From positions 1 to 64,000 of the forward strand of contig JAWKHR010000028.1 in NCBI GenBank assembly GCA_041394725.1: 64,000 nucleotides of DNA. The letters run 5' to 3'. The stretch comes from JAWKHR01 sp041394725 (GTDB taxonomy: Bacteria; Acidobacteriota; Vicinamibacteria; Vicinamibacterales; SCN-69-37). The translations under genes and the position numbers were made by a program. Of this stretch, positions 1 to 8,183 are shown piece after piece. The notes below the pieces were generated by a model. That model was not told the DNA's origin and did not search any database. It was given only the letters and a program-made list of their open reading frames with translations. How positions within the stretch are numbered: position 1 is the stretch's first letter; every line of letters starts with the position of its first letter.

Positions 1-64
1 GGCGCGTGCGCCGAAGGACGGCCACTGGGTGATCGCCGCTCCAACGCGGCTCGCCTGAACTCCA

Positions 65-2149
65 TCACTCACGACGGAGCAGCACGACGACCGAGCGGGG
101 ACCGAGGACGTACTGGAGGGATGAGATCGGCGCCTCATGGCCCGGTTCGTGGAAGTCGTCGGGAGGATCGAGGCTTGTATCGATGACGCGCGCCCAGCGC
201 GCGGCCGGTCCTGCCTGGATCGTGAACGCCAGCGACTGCCAGTAGGCGTTGATCATCACGTAGAGATCCTGATCGTCTTCCGCCGCGCCGCGCAGATGGA
301 ACGCGAGGCTGTGTGACTCGTGCGAGAGGTCGGGCTCGGCGCCCACGCCGTGCCAATGCACGTCTTCCCGCCAGAAGCGGCTCCGCCCCAGCGTCGGATG
401 CGCCTTTCGGAACGCGATCGCCAGCTTGAAGAACCGGTGGACGTCCGCGTGCTCGCGGAGACGCGACCAGTCGAGCCATGTCGAGTCGTTGTCCTGGTTG
501 TACGGATTGCTGTTGCCGTGCTGCGTCTGGAGGAACTCATCGCCGGCCCGCAACATCGGCGTGCCGTTCGAGAGGAAGAGCAGGGCGCAGAAGTTCTTGG
601 CCTGGCGCTTGCGAAGCCTGACGACCTCATCGGGCACACGTTCGTCGCCCTCCCAGCCGCAGTTCCAACTGAAGTTGTCAGACGCACCATCGGTGTTCTG
701 GTGACCGTTCGGCCAGTTGCGCCGTTCGTTGTACGCCACGAGGTCGTACAACGTGAAGCCGTCGTGGCTGGTCACGTAGTTCACGCTCTGCGCGGGCCGG
801 TAGGCATGCTCGCGATCGTCCGGGAAGAGGTCGTCGCTGCCGTAGAGCCGATACATCACCGACGGCACGAGGCCGGCGTCGCCCCGCACGAAGCGGCGCA
901 CGTCGTCTCGAAAGCGGCCGTTCCACTGCAGCCACGTCACGCCGGGGAAGCTCCGGCCGAGCTGATACACGCCCGCCGCGTCCCAGGGCTCGGCGATGAG
1001 GCGCAGACCGGCCAGGTCGGTGTCCGCTGTGACGTCGGCCACGAGCAGTGGATCGGTGAGGTCGACCGTGCCGTCGATCGCCCGCGTGAAGACGGACGCG
1101 AGATCGAACCGAAAGCCGTCGATGCCCATGTCGCGGGCCCAGTGGCGAAGGCTGTCGAGAATCATGCGACGGACGGCGCGGTTGGCGCAGTGAAGCGTGT
1201 TGCCGGTGCCCGAGAAGTTCTCGTAGTGACCCCGCTGGGCGCGAGACATCAGGTAGTACGTGCTGTTGTCGATTCCCTTGAACGAGTAGACAGGACCGGA
1301 CGCGTCGCCTTCCGCCGTGTGGTTGTAGACCACGTCGGTGATCACCTCGATGCCGGCGGCGTGGAAGGCCCGGACCATCTGACGAAACTCGTCGTGCTGG
1401 CCGCACAGGGGGCCCGACGCCGCGTAGCGTTGGTCGGGCGCGAAGAAGTTGAGGGGCATGTAGCCCCAGTGGCTGCCCTCCTGGGGGTCGTTCTGCAGTA
1501 TCGGCATGAGCTCGACCACGGTGATCCCAAGGTCCTGGAGGTACGGGATCATCTCCGCGACGCCCAGGTACGTGCCGCGATGCGCCTCGCGCACGCCCGA
1601 GTTGGGATTCGCGGTGAACTGCCGGACGTGGAGCTCGTAGATGACCGAGTCGAACGTGTGGCGCGGCCGGCGGTCGCCCGTCCAGTCGAACGCCGACTCG
1701 CAGGCGCAAAGGAATCCCAGGGGCGCCTTCCCGGCATTGCTTCCGGCTACCGCCGCGGCGGCGCGATCGAAGGTCGCGGGAAAGAACACTGACGTGGCGT
1801 ACGGGTCGAGAAGGATCTTGTCCGGATCGAACCGGTGCCAGTCGAGCGCGCTGGCGGCGGGCGGACCGGCCACCTGATAGGCGTAGTACTGGGCGTCGGC
1901 GACGACCGTCTTGGCCAGACGGCAATGCCAGACCCGGCCGGACTTGTGCCTCCGGTAGTCGAGCTCGATGCGGTGGAGCGGCGTGACGAAGTCGTGCTCG
2001 CCGTACAGCAGCAGGGTAACGCGCTCGGCGTGCCGGCTGTAGAGCGCGAAGTTGTACGCCTGCTCCTCTTCGATCCAGGTCACCCCGAGGGGGTACGGTG
2101 TGCCCTCCGCAACGGGCGGCTGCGCCGCGAGGTCCAGGTGGTGGTGCAT
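65..2149 (-). CDS. glgX: Glycogen debranching enzyme GlgX (GH13)
   Basis: A 694-aa GH13 isoamylase-type enzyme expected to hydrolyse alpha-1,6 branches of phosphorylase-trimmed glycogen in the cytoplasm. The N-terminus (PYPLGVTW) starts a CBM48-like domain. The catalytic barrel shows the nucleophile strand GIDGFRFDLASVF, the acid strand LIAEPWDAAG and the third Asp in SHDGFTLYDL. The start is the ATG before HHHLDLAAQPP, preceded by an AGAGGTG ribosome site; a longer open frame upstream has no family similarity and runs into the next gene. It is the last gene seen of a minus-strand unit (PPK2, P-type ATPase, PLD) and pairs functionally with the glycogen phosphorylase at 15.4-17.2 kb. Family assignment is firm. 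Confidence 0.93.
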   Translation of the reverse strand: MHHHLDLAAQPPVAEGTPYPLGVTWIEEEQAYNFALYSRHAERVTLLLYGEHDFVTPLHRIELDYRRHKSGRVWHCRLAKTVVADAQYYAYQVAGPPAASALDWHRFDPDKILLDPYATSVFFPATFDRAAAAVAGSNAGKAPLGFLCACESAFDWTGDRRPRHTFDSVIYELHVRQFTANPNSGVREAHRGTYLGVAEMIPYLQDLGITVVELMPILQNDPQEGSHWGYMPLNFFAPDQRYAASGPLCGQHDEFRQMVRAFHAAGIEVITDVVYNHTAEGDASGPVYSFKGIDNSTYYLMSRAQRGHYENFSGTGNTLHCANRAVRRMILDSLRHWARDMGIDGFRFDLASVFTRAIDGTVDLTDPLLVADVTADTDLAGLRLIAEPWDAAGVYQLGRSFPGVTWLQWNGRFRDDVRRFVRGDAGLVPSVMYRLYGSDDLFPDDREHAYRPAQSVNYVTSHDGFTLYDLVAYNERRNWPNGHQNTDGASDNFSWNCGWEGDERVPDEVVRLRKRQAKNFCALLFLSNGTPMLRAGDEFLQTQHGNSNPYNQDNDSTWLDWSRLREHADVHRFFKLAIAFRKAHPTLGRSRFWREDVHWHGVGAEPDLSHESHSLAFHLRGAAEDDQDLYVMINAYWQSLAFTIQAGPAARWARVIDTSLDPPDDFHEPGHEAPISSLQYVLGPRSVVVLLRRE

Positions 2150-2166
2150 TGACACCTCTGGGACGT

Positions 2167-3474
2167 TTACATCACCGGATCGACGTGTGCCAAAGCCCAG
2201 GTGAAGGCCCGCCGCGCTGGCGGCCTCTCGCGCCACTGCCTGAGCGAAAACGGCGCGCAGAATGTCCGGTCGGTGGCGAACATGTCCGCCATTTGCTCGC
2301 CCACGTAGCCGCCGTGGATTTCCACGTTCAGTTCGGCGTTCCGCCGCAGACTGAGCCAATCCAGGTTCGTCGACCCGATGAGCGACCAGCGACGATCCAC
2401 AACGACGGTCTTGGCGTGCATCATCGCTCCGGTCCACCGCCAGGCCACGACGCCGGCCTCGAGCAGCCGCCCCAGCCGATGCTCGGTGGCCATGCCGACG
2501 AACCAGGGACGCCCAAGCGGCGGCACGATGATCTCGACGTGCACTCCGCGGCGCGCGGCCGCGATGAACGCCTCGGTCAGGCGCGGCGTGGGCACGCAGT
2601 ACTGGTTCGTCACGAGCACCTCGAACTGGGCGGCGTTCAGTGCCACGACGAGGGCTTGCTCCGTGCAACGCCGGCCCGGGTCATCCGCGAGCACGCGAAT
2701 CGGGACTTCTCCGGCGCCGTGAGCAGGTTGGACGGGGACCTGACGCCCTTTCCACCGGCGCCACGTGAGCGCGAAGGCGTCGCGCCATGCCTCGTCGAAC
2801 GCGTCGGCCGCCTGCTCGGCGGCGGCGCCCTCAACCAGGACCGCTGAATCGCGCCAGGTGCACTGCCGGACGCAGTTGCCGACCCACACGTCGGCGACAC
2901 AGAGACCTCCGGCCACCAGCCGCGCGCGGTCCTGCACCAGGAGCTTCCGGTGGTCACGCCACGCGCGGAGATAGCGCCGCGTTGGCCGCGGCGGGTTGTA
3001 CATGCTCAGGCGCGCAGCGGACCGGCGGAAATGCAGGTGGAGGGGGAGGAGGCTCAGCAGGTCGCCAAACGGATCGTGGAGGATTCGGACGTCGACGCCG
3101 TCGCGCGCGCGAGCGGTCAGGGCCTCACTGTAGCCGTAGCCGACCGCGTCGGCCCGGAAGATGTAGTTCTCGAGGAGGATCTCCGTCCGCGCCGACTCGA
3201 TGAGCTCCAGCATCGCCGTGTACGTGTCCGCGCCGTCTCGGAGGAGGCGCACGCGATTGGCATGTGTCAGGGGAGCGCCGGACAGTTCCGTGAGCTCGGC
3301 CTGAACCCGTGGATCGAGCGGCCCAGCGGGATCGAGCGCACCTGGCGACTCAACGATCGGGAAGGGTGTCACCGACTCGCGTTCGCAGGCGTGCGCCCGT
3401 CCCGGGCCGCACATGCGGCAGCACTGCTTCAGCATCACCCGAACGCGCGCCGCAGTCTCGGCCGGCGGGCTCAC
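2167..3474 (-). CDS. Phospholipase D-like / cardiolipin synthase family protein
   Basis: About 435 aa with two HxK(x)4D motifs of the PLD superfamily: HRKLLVQD in the first half and HAKTVVVD followed by GSTNLDWLS in the second. This two-motif layout fits ClsB-type cardiolipin synthases, which join phosphatidyl groups at the inner membrane. There is no obvious N-terminal membrane pair, so it is ClsB-like rather than ClsA-like. The start is a GTG overlapping the TGA of the upstream ATPase gene (GTGA, 4 bp), indicating translational coupling; an internal ATG (MLKQCC) is possible because the first 15 residues have no family match. A membrane-lipid role would fit the cyclopropane fatty acid synthase in the same region. 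Exact substrate is not shown. Confidence 0.85.
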   Translation of the reverse strand: MSPPAETAARVRVMLKQCCRMCGPGRAHACERESVTPFPIVESPGALDPAGPLDPRVQAELTELSGAPLTHANRVRLLRDGADTYTAMLELIESARTEILLENYIFRADAVGYGYSEALTARARDGVDVRILHDPFGDLLSLLPLHLHFRRSAARLSMYNPPRPTRRYLRAWRDHRKLLVQDRARLVAGGLCVADVWVGNCVRQCTWRDSAVLVEGAAAEQAADAFDEAWRDAFALTWRRWKGRQVPVQPAHGAGEVPIRVLADDPGRRCTEQALVVALNAAQFEVLVTNQYCVPTPRLTEAFIAAARRGVHVEIIVPPLGRPWFVGMATEHRLGRLLEAGVVAWRWTGAMMHAKTVVVDRRWSLIGSTNLDWLSLRRNAELNVEIHGGYVGEQMADMFATDRTFCAPFSLRQWRERPPARRAFTWALAHVDPVM

Positions 3475-5789
3475 GAAGGCGAGACCGGTCCCAGACGAGT
3501 GCGCTTGAGGAGCAGGGCGTTGAGCGCGACCAGCACGGAACTGCCCGACATCGCCACGGCCGCGACCTCCGGGCTGATCACGAGCGGGTAGAACACGCCA
3601 GCGGCGGCGGGGAACGCCACGACGTTGTAGGCCACCGCCCAGAAGAGGTTCTGGCGCATCTTGCGCAGCGTGGCGCGCGAGAGCTCGATGGCGACCAGCA
3701 CGTCGTGCGGGTCGCTCCGCATCAGCACGACGTCCGCGCTCTCGATGGCCACGTCAGTGCCTGCGCCAATGGCGATGCCGACGTCGGCCTGGGTCAGCGC
3801 CGGCGCGTCGTTCACGCCGTCGCCGACCATGCCCACACGGCGTCCCTGCCGCTGCAGCTCCTTGAGCCGATCGGCCTTCTGTCCGGGCAGTACATCCGCG
3901 ATCACCTCCTCGATGCCGAGGTCGCGCGCGATACGTTCGGCCGTGGCCCGGTTGTCACCCGTCAGCATGGCGACGCCGACGCCGCGCCTCTTCATGCCCG
4001 CGACCATCGCCGCCGAGGACGGACGAGGCGCGTCGGCAATCGCAATCACGCCGACCAGACGAGCGTCCGTCGCGACATGTACGACGGTCTGACCGGCGCC
4101 CTGCAGCCGCTCGGCCTCGGCCGCAAGGTCCCCCATCTCCACGGCCTGCTCCTCCATGAGCCGCCGATTGCCAATCAGCACGGTGCGTCCTTCCACGTCC
4201 GCCCGCGCGCCTTTCCCTTCGATGTTGACGAAGGCCGTCAGGGGCGCCAGCGCCACCCCCTCGGCGCGGCGTTTTATCGCCTCCGCCAGCGGATGATCCG
4301 AGCCCTGCTCGACCGTCGCCGCCAGCCGCAGAACCTCGGATTCGTCCACGCCCGCCGCCGTGGCGACGGTCACGACCTCGGGCTGTCCCATCGTCAGGGT
4401 GCCTGTCTTGTCGAAGACCACGACATCGAGCTTCGTCGCTTCCTCGAGGGCCGCGGCGTTCTTGAACAGTACACCGCGTTGTGCGCCGAGACCCGTCCCG
4501 ACCATCACCGCCATCGGCGTCGCCAGCCCGAGCGCGTCCGGACAGGCGATCACGAACACGGTGATGGTGAGCGTGGTCGCGAAGAGCAGTGTCTGACCGA
4601 TCCACCAGAACCAGACGGCGAACGTGGCGAGTCCGATGACAATCGCGATGACAACCAGCCACTGCGCGGCCTGATCGGCCAGGAGCTGAGCCGGAGCCTT
4701 CGAATTCTGCGCTTCCTGCACGAGCTTGACGATCTGCGCGAGCGCCGTGTCGGCGCCTACCTTCGTCGCGCGGTACCGGAAGCTGCCGCTCTTGTTGATG
4801 GTGGCGCCGATCACGGCGTCACCCGGCTTCTTCGAAACGGGCATCGATTCGCCTGTCAGCATCGACTCGTCCACGAGCGAGTCCCCTTCGATGACCTCGC
4901 CGTCCACCGGGATCTTGTTGCCCGGACGAATTACGACCACCTCGCCCGCGAGCACCTCCGCGGTAGAAATCTCGAGCTCCTGTCCGTCGCGCAGGACGGT
5001 CGCCATGGGTGGAGCCAGGTCCAGCAGGGATCGGATGGCATCCGACGCGCCCGCGCGCGCCCGCATCTCCAGCCAGTGTCCCATCAGGATAAAGACCAGC
5101 AGAACGGCCACAGCCTCGTAGAACTGCGCGCCACCGAAGACGAACGTTGCGCCAACGCTGAAGACGTACCCCACGCCGACCGACAGGACGATCAGCACGG
5201 CCATGTTCAAGACGCCCGTCTTCAGCGCGCGCCAGGCGGCGACGAAGAAGGGCCAGCTTGGATAGATGACGGCGCCCGTCGCGAGGAGGAACAGCCATGT
5301 GTCGAGCGGCAGGCCGAACGGCGGCGCAGGCGGCGTGAAAAGGCCGCCCATCGGCGAGTAGATGAAGATGGGAACCGTGAACGCCAGGCAGATCCAGAAG
5401 CGATTGCGCATGTCGCGCACCATCGCCTGCATGTCCATGCCGGGCCCATGGCCCATTTCGTGAGCCATCTCGTCTTTCGGGGCTGCGTGCGCCGCGTCGT
5501 GGCCAGCGTGCGCTGAGGCAGGTGGCGCCACCACGTCGGCGGGCGGATCGCCCGGCTCGCACACGTGCCGGGGCAGCTGCTCGCCGGTGCAGTGATACCC
5601 GCAGGCTCGCACCGCGTCCTTGATCGCGTCGAGCGAGGTCCGCGACTCGTCGAACGCGACGGTGGCGCTGCCGGACGCGAAGTTGACCTCCGCCCGCTCG
5701 ACGCCCGGCAGGTTGGCGAGCCGCTTCTCTATGCCCCGGATGCTCAGCGGCGACAGCAGGCCACCAACGTCCACGGTCACAGTCCTCAT
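3471..5789 (-). CDS. P1B-type heavy-metal ATPase, variant CPD motif, HMA domain without CxxC
   Basis: A 772-aa heavy-metal translocating P-type ATPase. Seen: TGES, DKTGTLTMG (phosphorylated Asp near residue 460), SDHPLAEAI (HP locus) and GDGVNDAPAL. The N-terminal HMA-like domain has SPLSI where the CxxC metal site should be, so it probably does not bind Cu(I) the usual way; a His/Met-rich linker (HAGHDAAHAAP, GMDMQAM) follows. The transmembrane metal motif reads CPD (IACPDALGLATP) instead of CPC or CPH. The His-rich linker recalls CopB-type ATPases, but substrate cannot be assigned. The start is the ATG before RTVTVDVGG with GGGAG upstream. It ends in a 4-bp overlap with the PLD-like gene. 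Confidence 0.9.
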   Translation of the reverse strand: MRTVTVDVGGLLSPLSIRGIEKRLANLPGVERAEVNFASGSATVAFDESRTSLDAIKDAVRACGYHCTGEQLPRHVCEPGDPPADVVAPPASAHAGHDAAHAAPKDEMAHEMGHGPGMDMQAMVRDMRNRFWICLAFTVPIFIYSPMGGLFTPPAPPFGLPLDTWLFLLATGAVIYPSWPFFVAAWRALKTGVLNMAVLIVLSVGVGYVFSVGATFVFGGAQFYEAVAVLLVFILMGHWLEMRARAGASDAIRSLLDLAPPMATVLRDGQELEISTAEVLAGEVVVIRPGNKIPVDGEVIEGDSLVDESMLTGESMPVSKKPGDAVIGATINKSGSFRYRATKVGADTALAQIVKLVQEAQNSKAPAQLLADQAAQWLVVIAIVIGLATFAVWFWWIGQTLLFATTLTITVFVIACPDALGLATPMAVMVGTGLGAQRGVLFKNAAALEEATKLDVVVFDKTGTLTMGQPEVVTVATAAGVDESEVLRLAATVEQGSDHPLAEAIKRRAEGVALAPLTAFVNIEGKGARADVEGRTVLIGNRRLMEEQAVEMGDLAAEAERLQGAGQTVVHVATDARLVGVIAIADAPRPSSAAMVAGMKRRGVGVAMLTGDNRATAERIARDLGIEEVIADVLPGQKADRLKELQRQGRRVGMVGDGVNDAPALTQADVGIAIGAGTDVAIESADVVLMRSDPHDVLVAIELSRATLRKMRQNLFWAVAYNVVAFPAAAGVFYPLVISPEVAAVAMSGSSVLVALNALLLKRTRLGPVSPS

Positions 5790-5889
5790 CACAACTCCCT
5801 GGTCTGCTCCAGCGGCTTCACCCCTGGACCCGTAGACGCGCTCTCGATCGGCGCCTCGCCGCCCGCGCCAGCCTTCAGGCCTCGGAGCG

Positions 5890-6693
5890 TTACGGAGCAA
5901 TCGCCCCATTCTCGAGGTAGGCCTGATCGTACTGGAACACGATTGCCGGATCCGCCGCGAGAGCCGCCTCGTCCTTGTGGCCGTAGTGCAGGCGCGCGAG
6001 CAGGTCCTTGATCAGGTTCAGCCGCGCGAGGCGTTTGTCGTCCGCACGGACGATCGTCCACGGCGCGACAGGGTGGTGGGATCGAGCGAACATGGCGTTG
6101 CGCGCCTGGCTGTAGGCTTTCCATCGGTCGATTGCCTCCTCGTCGATCGGACTCACCTTCCACTGCTTCAGCGGATCCTTCCGGCGCGCCCTGAGACGCT
6201 TCGTCTGCTCGGCTCGGCTGATGTCCAGGTAGTACTTGAGCAGCTTCACGCCTGACCTCGCGATCATGTGCTCGAATCCCGTGACCGTCTCCATGAATTC
6301 GTCGTACTCCTCGTCGCTGCAGAAGCCCATTACCCGCTCGACGCCCGCCCGGTTGTACCAGGAGCGATTGAAGAGCACGAATTCCCGAGCCGTCGGCAGA
6401 TGCGGCACGTAGCGCTGAAAGTACCAGGCGGTTCTGTCGCGATCGGACGGCGCGCCGAGCGCCACGACCCGCGTTTCGCGAGGGCTCAAGTGCCGGACGA
6501 TGCGCTTGATCGCCCCGTCCTTCCCGGCTGCGTCACGTCCTTCGAGCAGGACGAGGATCTTGTCATCACACGCGATGAAGTGCCGCTGCAGCTTCACCAG
6601 CTCCACCTGCAAGGTGTGGAGTGTGTCCTTGTACTCCTGCCTGCTGGTGCCCGGGTGTCCGTCGTCAGACGGCTTCTTGTTCTTCTTGCTCAT
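5890..6693 (-). CDS. ppk2: Polyphosphate kinase 2 (PPK2)
   Basis: A 267-aa cytoplasmic kinase that moves phosphate between polyphosphate and nucleotides. Family landmarks are Walker A EGRDAAGKDG near residue 50, FNRSWYNRAGVERVMGFC, the lid-region stretch RRKDPLKQWKVSPID and the C-terminal TIVRADDKRLARLNLI. Length matches single-domain PPK2. The ATG overlaps the end of the upstream DUF6629 gene by 29 bp. About 100 bp separate it from the P-type ATPase downstream. Among phosphoketolase, acetate kinase and glycogen enzymes it fits an energy-reserve role under stress (inference). Whether it favours ADP or GDP is not readable. Confidence 0.93.
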   Translation of the reverse strand: MSKKNKKPSDDGHPGTSRQEYKDTLHTLQVELVKLQRHFIACDDKILVLLEGRDAAGKDGAIKRIVRHLSPRETRVVALGAPSDRDRTAWYFQRYVPHLPTAREFVLFNRSWYNRAGVERVMGFCSDEEYDEFMETVTGFEHMIARSGVKLLKYYLDISRAEQTKRLRARRKDPLKQWKVSPIDEEAIDRWKAYSQARNAMFARSHHPVAPWTIVRADDKRLARLNLIKDLLARLHYGHKDEAALAADPAIVFQYDQAYLENGAIAP

Positions 6694-7339
6694 GTCGCGT
6701 TGGAAAGCCGCCGAGGCGCCTGAACCTGAGGTGGACGAAGATCAGCAGACTCAAGATCGCCGCGAAAAAGCACCAGATTGAGACGAGGGCCGTGATATGC
6801 ACGAGATAGGCCGCGATAAAGGACACAAACGCCAGCACCCCGAACAGTTTGACGAATCCGTGACTGGAAAAGAGGCAGCTGACGCAGGTGGCCGTCAGGT
6901 AGAGCACCATGACGGGAATCAGATAGAAATGCGGGGATGCGTAGACGATGTGACCGCCGACGACTTCGGCCGTCACGGGGCGGGCCACGATGGAATAGAG
7001 CAGGTACAGACCAACCGCCAGACCTGCCAACTCGAACGCGCCGAACGCTTTCCTGCGCCAGCGGACGGCCTCCAGGACGCCCATGGCGATTGGCACGTAG
7101 ATGGGCCACAGCACGTGTGAGAACCCCGAGTACACGTACGTCATCGTCTCCTTGAGAACCGGCGCGTCATGACGAAAGGTCAGCCAGATCACCCCTTCAG
7201 CGAGCTGCTGGGCACCGAACAGCAGCGGAATCGCCGCGAAGGGCCGCTCGGTGTGTGCTTCGGTGCTCTTGAGCGAGGCGACACCAATCGCAGACAGAGA
7301 CGTGCCGGCGATGAAACTGGCCGAGGCTGAAAAGCACAT
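6665..7339 (-). CDS. DUF6629 family membrane protein
   Basis: A 224-aa integral membrane protein beginning MCFSASASF, the characteristic start of DUF6629 proteins. Around seven hydrophobic segments can be seen, for example in the stretches after FGAQQLAEG, around SGFSHVLWPIYV, AGLAVGLYLLYSIV and LIPVMVLYLTATCVS. Biochemical function is unknown. It follows the DUF5676 gene by 92 bp and overlaps ppk2 by 29 bp, so it lies within the operon that begins at the operator near 7.97 kb. Confidence 0.78.
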   Translation of the reverse strand: MCFSASASFIAGTSLSAIGVASLKSTEAHTERPFAAIPLLFGAQQLAEGVIWLTFRHDAPVLKETMTYVYSGFSHVLWPIYVPIAMGVLEAVRWRRKAFGAFELAGLAVGLYLLYSIVARPVTAEVVGGHIVYASPHFYLIPVMVLYLTATCVSCLFSSHGFVKLFGVLAFVSFIAAYLVHITALVSIWCFFAAILSLLIFVHLRFRRLGGFPTRHEQEEQEAV

Positions 7340-7431
7340 GGTGGCGACTCCGTCCTCGGTTCAAGACCGAGGCACGTGGGAATCCCTGGCACCGCAGCTG
7401 TTGAAGATGCCCACAGCGATTGTGAGCGCGG

Positions 7432-7695
7432 TCACGATCCCCATCGGTTGTCCACGAAGTTGTAGATCGGCGTGAACACGAGGCCGGCATAGACCCCATA
7501 AAGAAAACTCTCCACCGCACCGATCGCGAAGCCCGATATGGTCAGCCACGTGAAGCCTGGCAGCGCAATCTCGAGGAACTGCGTCATGTGCATGGCCTCG
7601 GGCACGATCAGGCCATAGAGGACGCAGATCAGATACGAGAACTCGGTGAAGATCCCAAGCGACCAGGTGACCACTTTGATGTTGAGTCTGCTCAC
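7432..7695 (-). CDS. DUF5676 family small membrane protein (copy 1)
   Basis: An 87-aa protein with two hydrophobic helices: one after RLNIKVVTW, a second in ISGFAIGAVESFLYGVYAGL. The end TPIYNFV matches the WVPIYNVM of a paralogue at 22103-22384, so the two belong to the same family (DUF5676-like). Function is unknown; such proteins are often next to YHS/copper genes. I chose the GTG at 7695 (GTG AGC AGA) because the ribosome site GGGAGG lies 5 nt upstream; the in-frame GTG two codons earlier overlaps that site. Fifteen bp follow the 53-aa His-rich gene. Confidence 0.8.
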   Translation of the reverse strand: MSRLNIKVVTWSLGIFTEFSYLICVLYGLIVPEAMHMTQFLEIALPGFTWLTISGFAIGAVESFLYGVYAGLVFTPIYNFVDNRWGS

Positions 7696-7710
7696 ACACA
7701 CCTCCCTGAA

Positions 7711-7872
7711 TCAGTGGTGGTGATGGCCGCCCGCGTCGCGGGGGTCCGGCTCGCCGCGGCGAGGCGCGCGACCCGATCCGCCGTGGCCGCCATGCCCGCC
7801 GTGACCCGCGTGCATCAGGATGAAGAACACGAAGACCACGATCCAAAACCAGTTGTCCCGAATGAAGTCCAT
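7711..7872 (-). CDS. 53-aa His-rich single-pass membrane peptide
   Basis: A 53-aa protein: MDFIRDNW, one hydrophobic helix (FWIVVFVFFILMH), then a Gly/His tail with HAGHGGHGGHGG and a terminal HHHH. The tail is an obvious candidate for divalent metal or copper binding at the membrane face. It resembles small DUF2933-like proteins, but that match is from memory. It is the first gene of the operon running to glgX, about 92 bp from the operator at 7964-7979. Its first codons and upstream DNA are duplicated in front of ackA (11788-11853). Function is inferred only. Confidence 0.7.
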   Translation of the reverse strand: MDFIRDNWFWIVVFVFFILMHAGHGGHGGHGGSGRAPRRGEPDPRDAGGHHHH

Positions 7873-7875
7873 GGC
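7840..7875. repeat. Duplicated 36-bp block, copy 1 (start region of the 53-aa gene)
   Basis: Thirty-six bases covering the start codon and first codons of the His-rich peptide gene match 11821-11856 at 32 of 36 positions. Both copies are followed upstream (73-92 bp away) by an operator of the same family. This indicates duplication of an operator plus start region in front of ackA. Confidence 0.7.
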
Positions 7876-7963
7876 AAGGCTCCGTGGCTCCTCTGCCCTC
7901 GGCAGGGCGTCCGGCCGCCATCGTACGTTCAGAACGGGGGTGGCGTGCGCTCGAACCCAGATC

Positions 7964-7979
7964 ATGAAAGCGAATTAAT
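7964..7979. promoter_or_regulatory. Operator-like dyad, site 1 (ATGAAA-GCGA-ATTAAT)
   Basis: A 16-bp dyad, perfect in its right half and 4/6 in its left half against the consensus ATKAAY-N4-RTTAAT seen at five places in this window. It lies about 92 bp upstream of the 53-aa gene that opens the minus-strand operon to glgX. The 311-bp stretch 7873-8183 between the 53-aa gene and xfp holds this site; I see no convincing gene in it. The binding factor is unknown. Confidence 0.6.
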
Positions 7980-8183
7980 CGTCTCCGGTCGTCCATCGGC
8001 AACCGAAAGGGGCCACGGATAGGCTGCGACTCTCGCTGAGGACCGCCGCCATCGCGGTCGAGGACAAATTGGTCATGGTGTTGGCGCCGGGCTCCATTGC
8101 GCGCTGGCTCTCCGCCGTCGCGACGCCCTGCCCAGCACGCCGCTCTGGAGCGCGAGATCCCCCTGGCCATCTCCGGGCGCGAC

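Noticed and set aside
1..64. Window edge downstream of glgX
   Set aside because: Only 64 bp; no terminator hairpin or gene start can be supported.
320..1792. Long open frame on the plus strand opposite glgX, and many similar long frames across the window
   Set aside because: They lie wholly opposite or out of frame with genes that have clear family motifs; composition (Arg/Ala/His-rich, no domains) is what high GC produces on non-coding frames.
7361..7444. 27-aa hydrophobic frame overlapping the end of DUF5676 copy 1
   Set aside because: No ribosome site before its ATG and no similarity to anything in the window; too short to support.
8069..8183. Possible gene remnant between xfp and operator site 1 on either strand
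   Set aside because: Frames are open but short, without a start signal or any recognisable motif.
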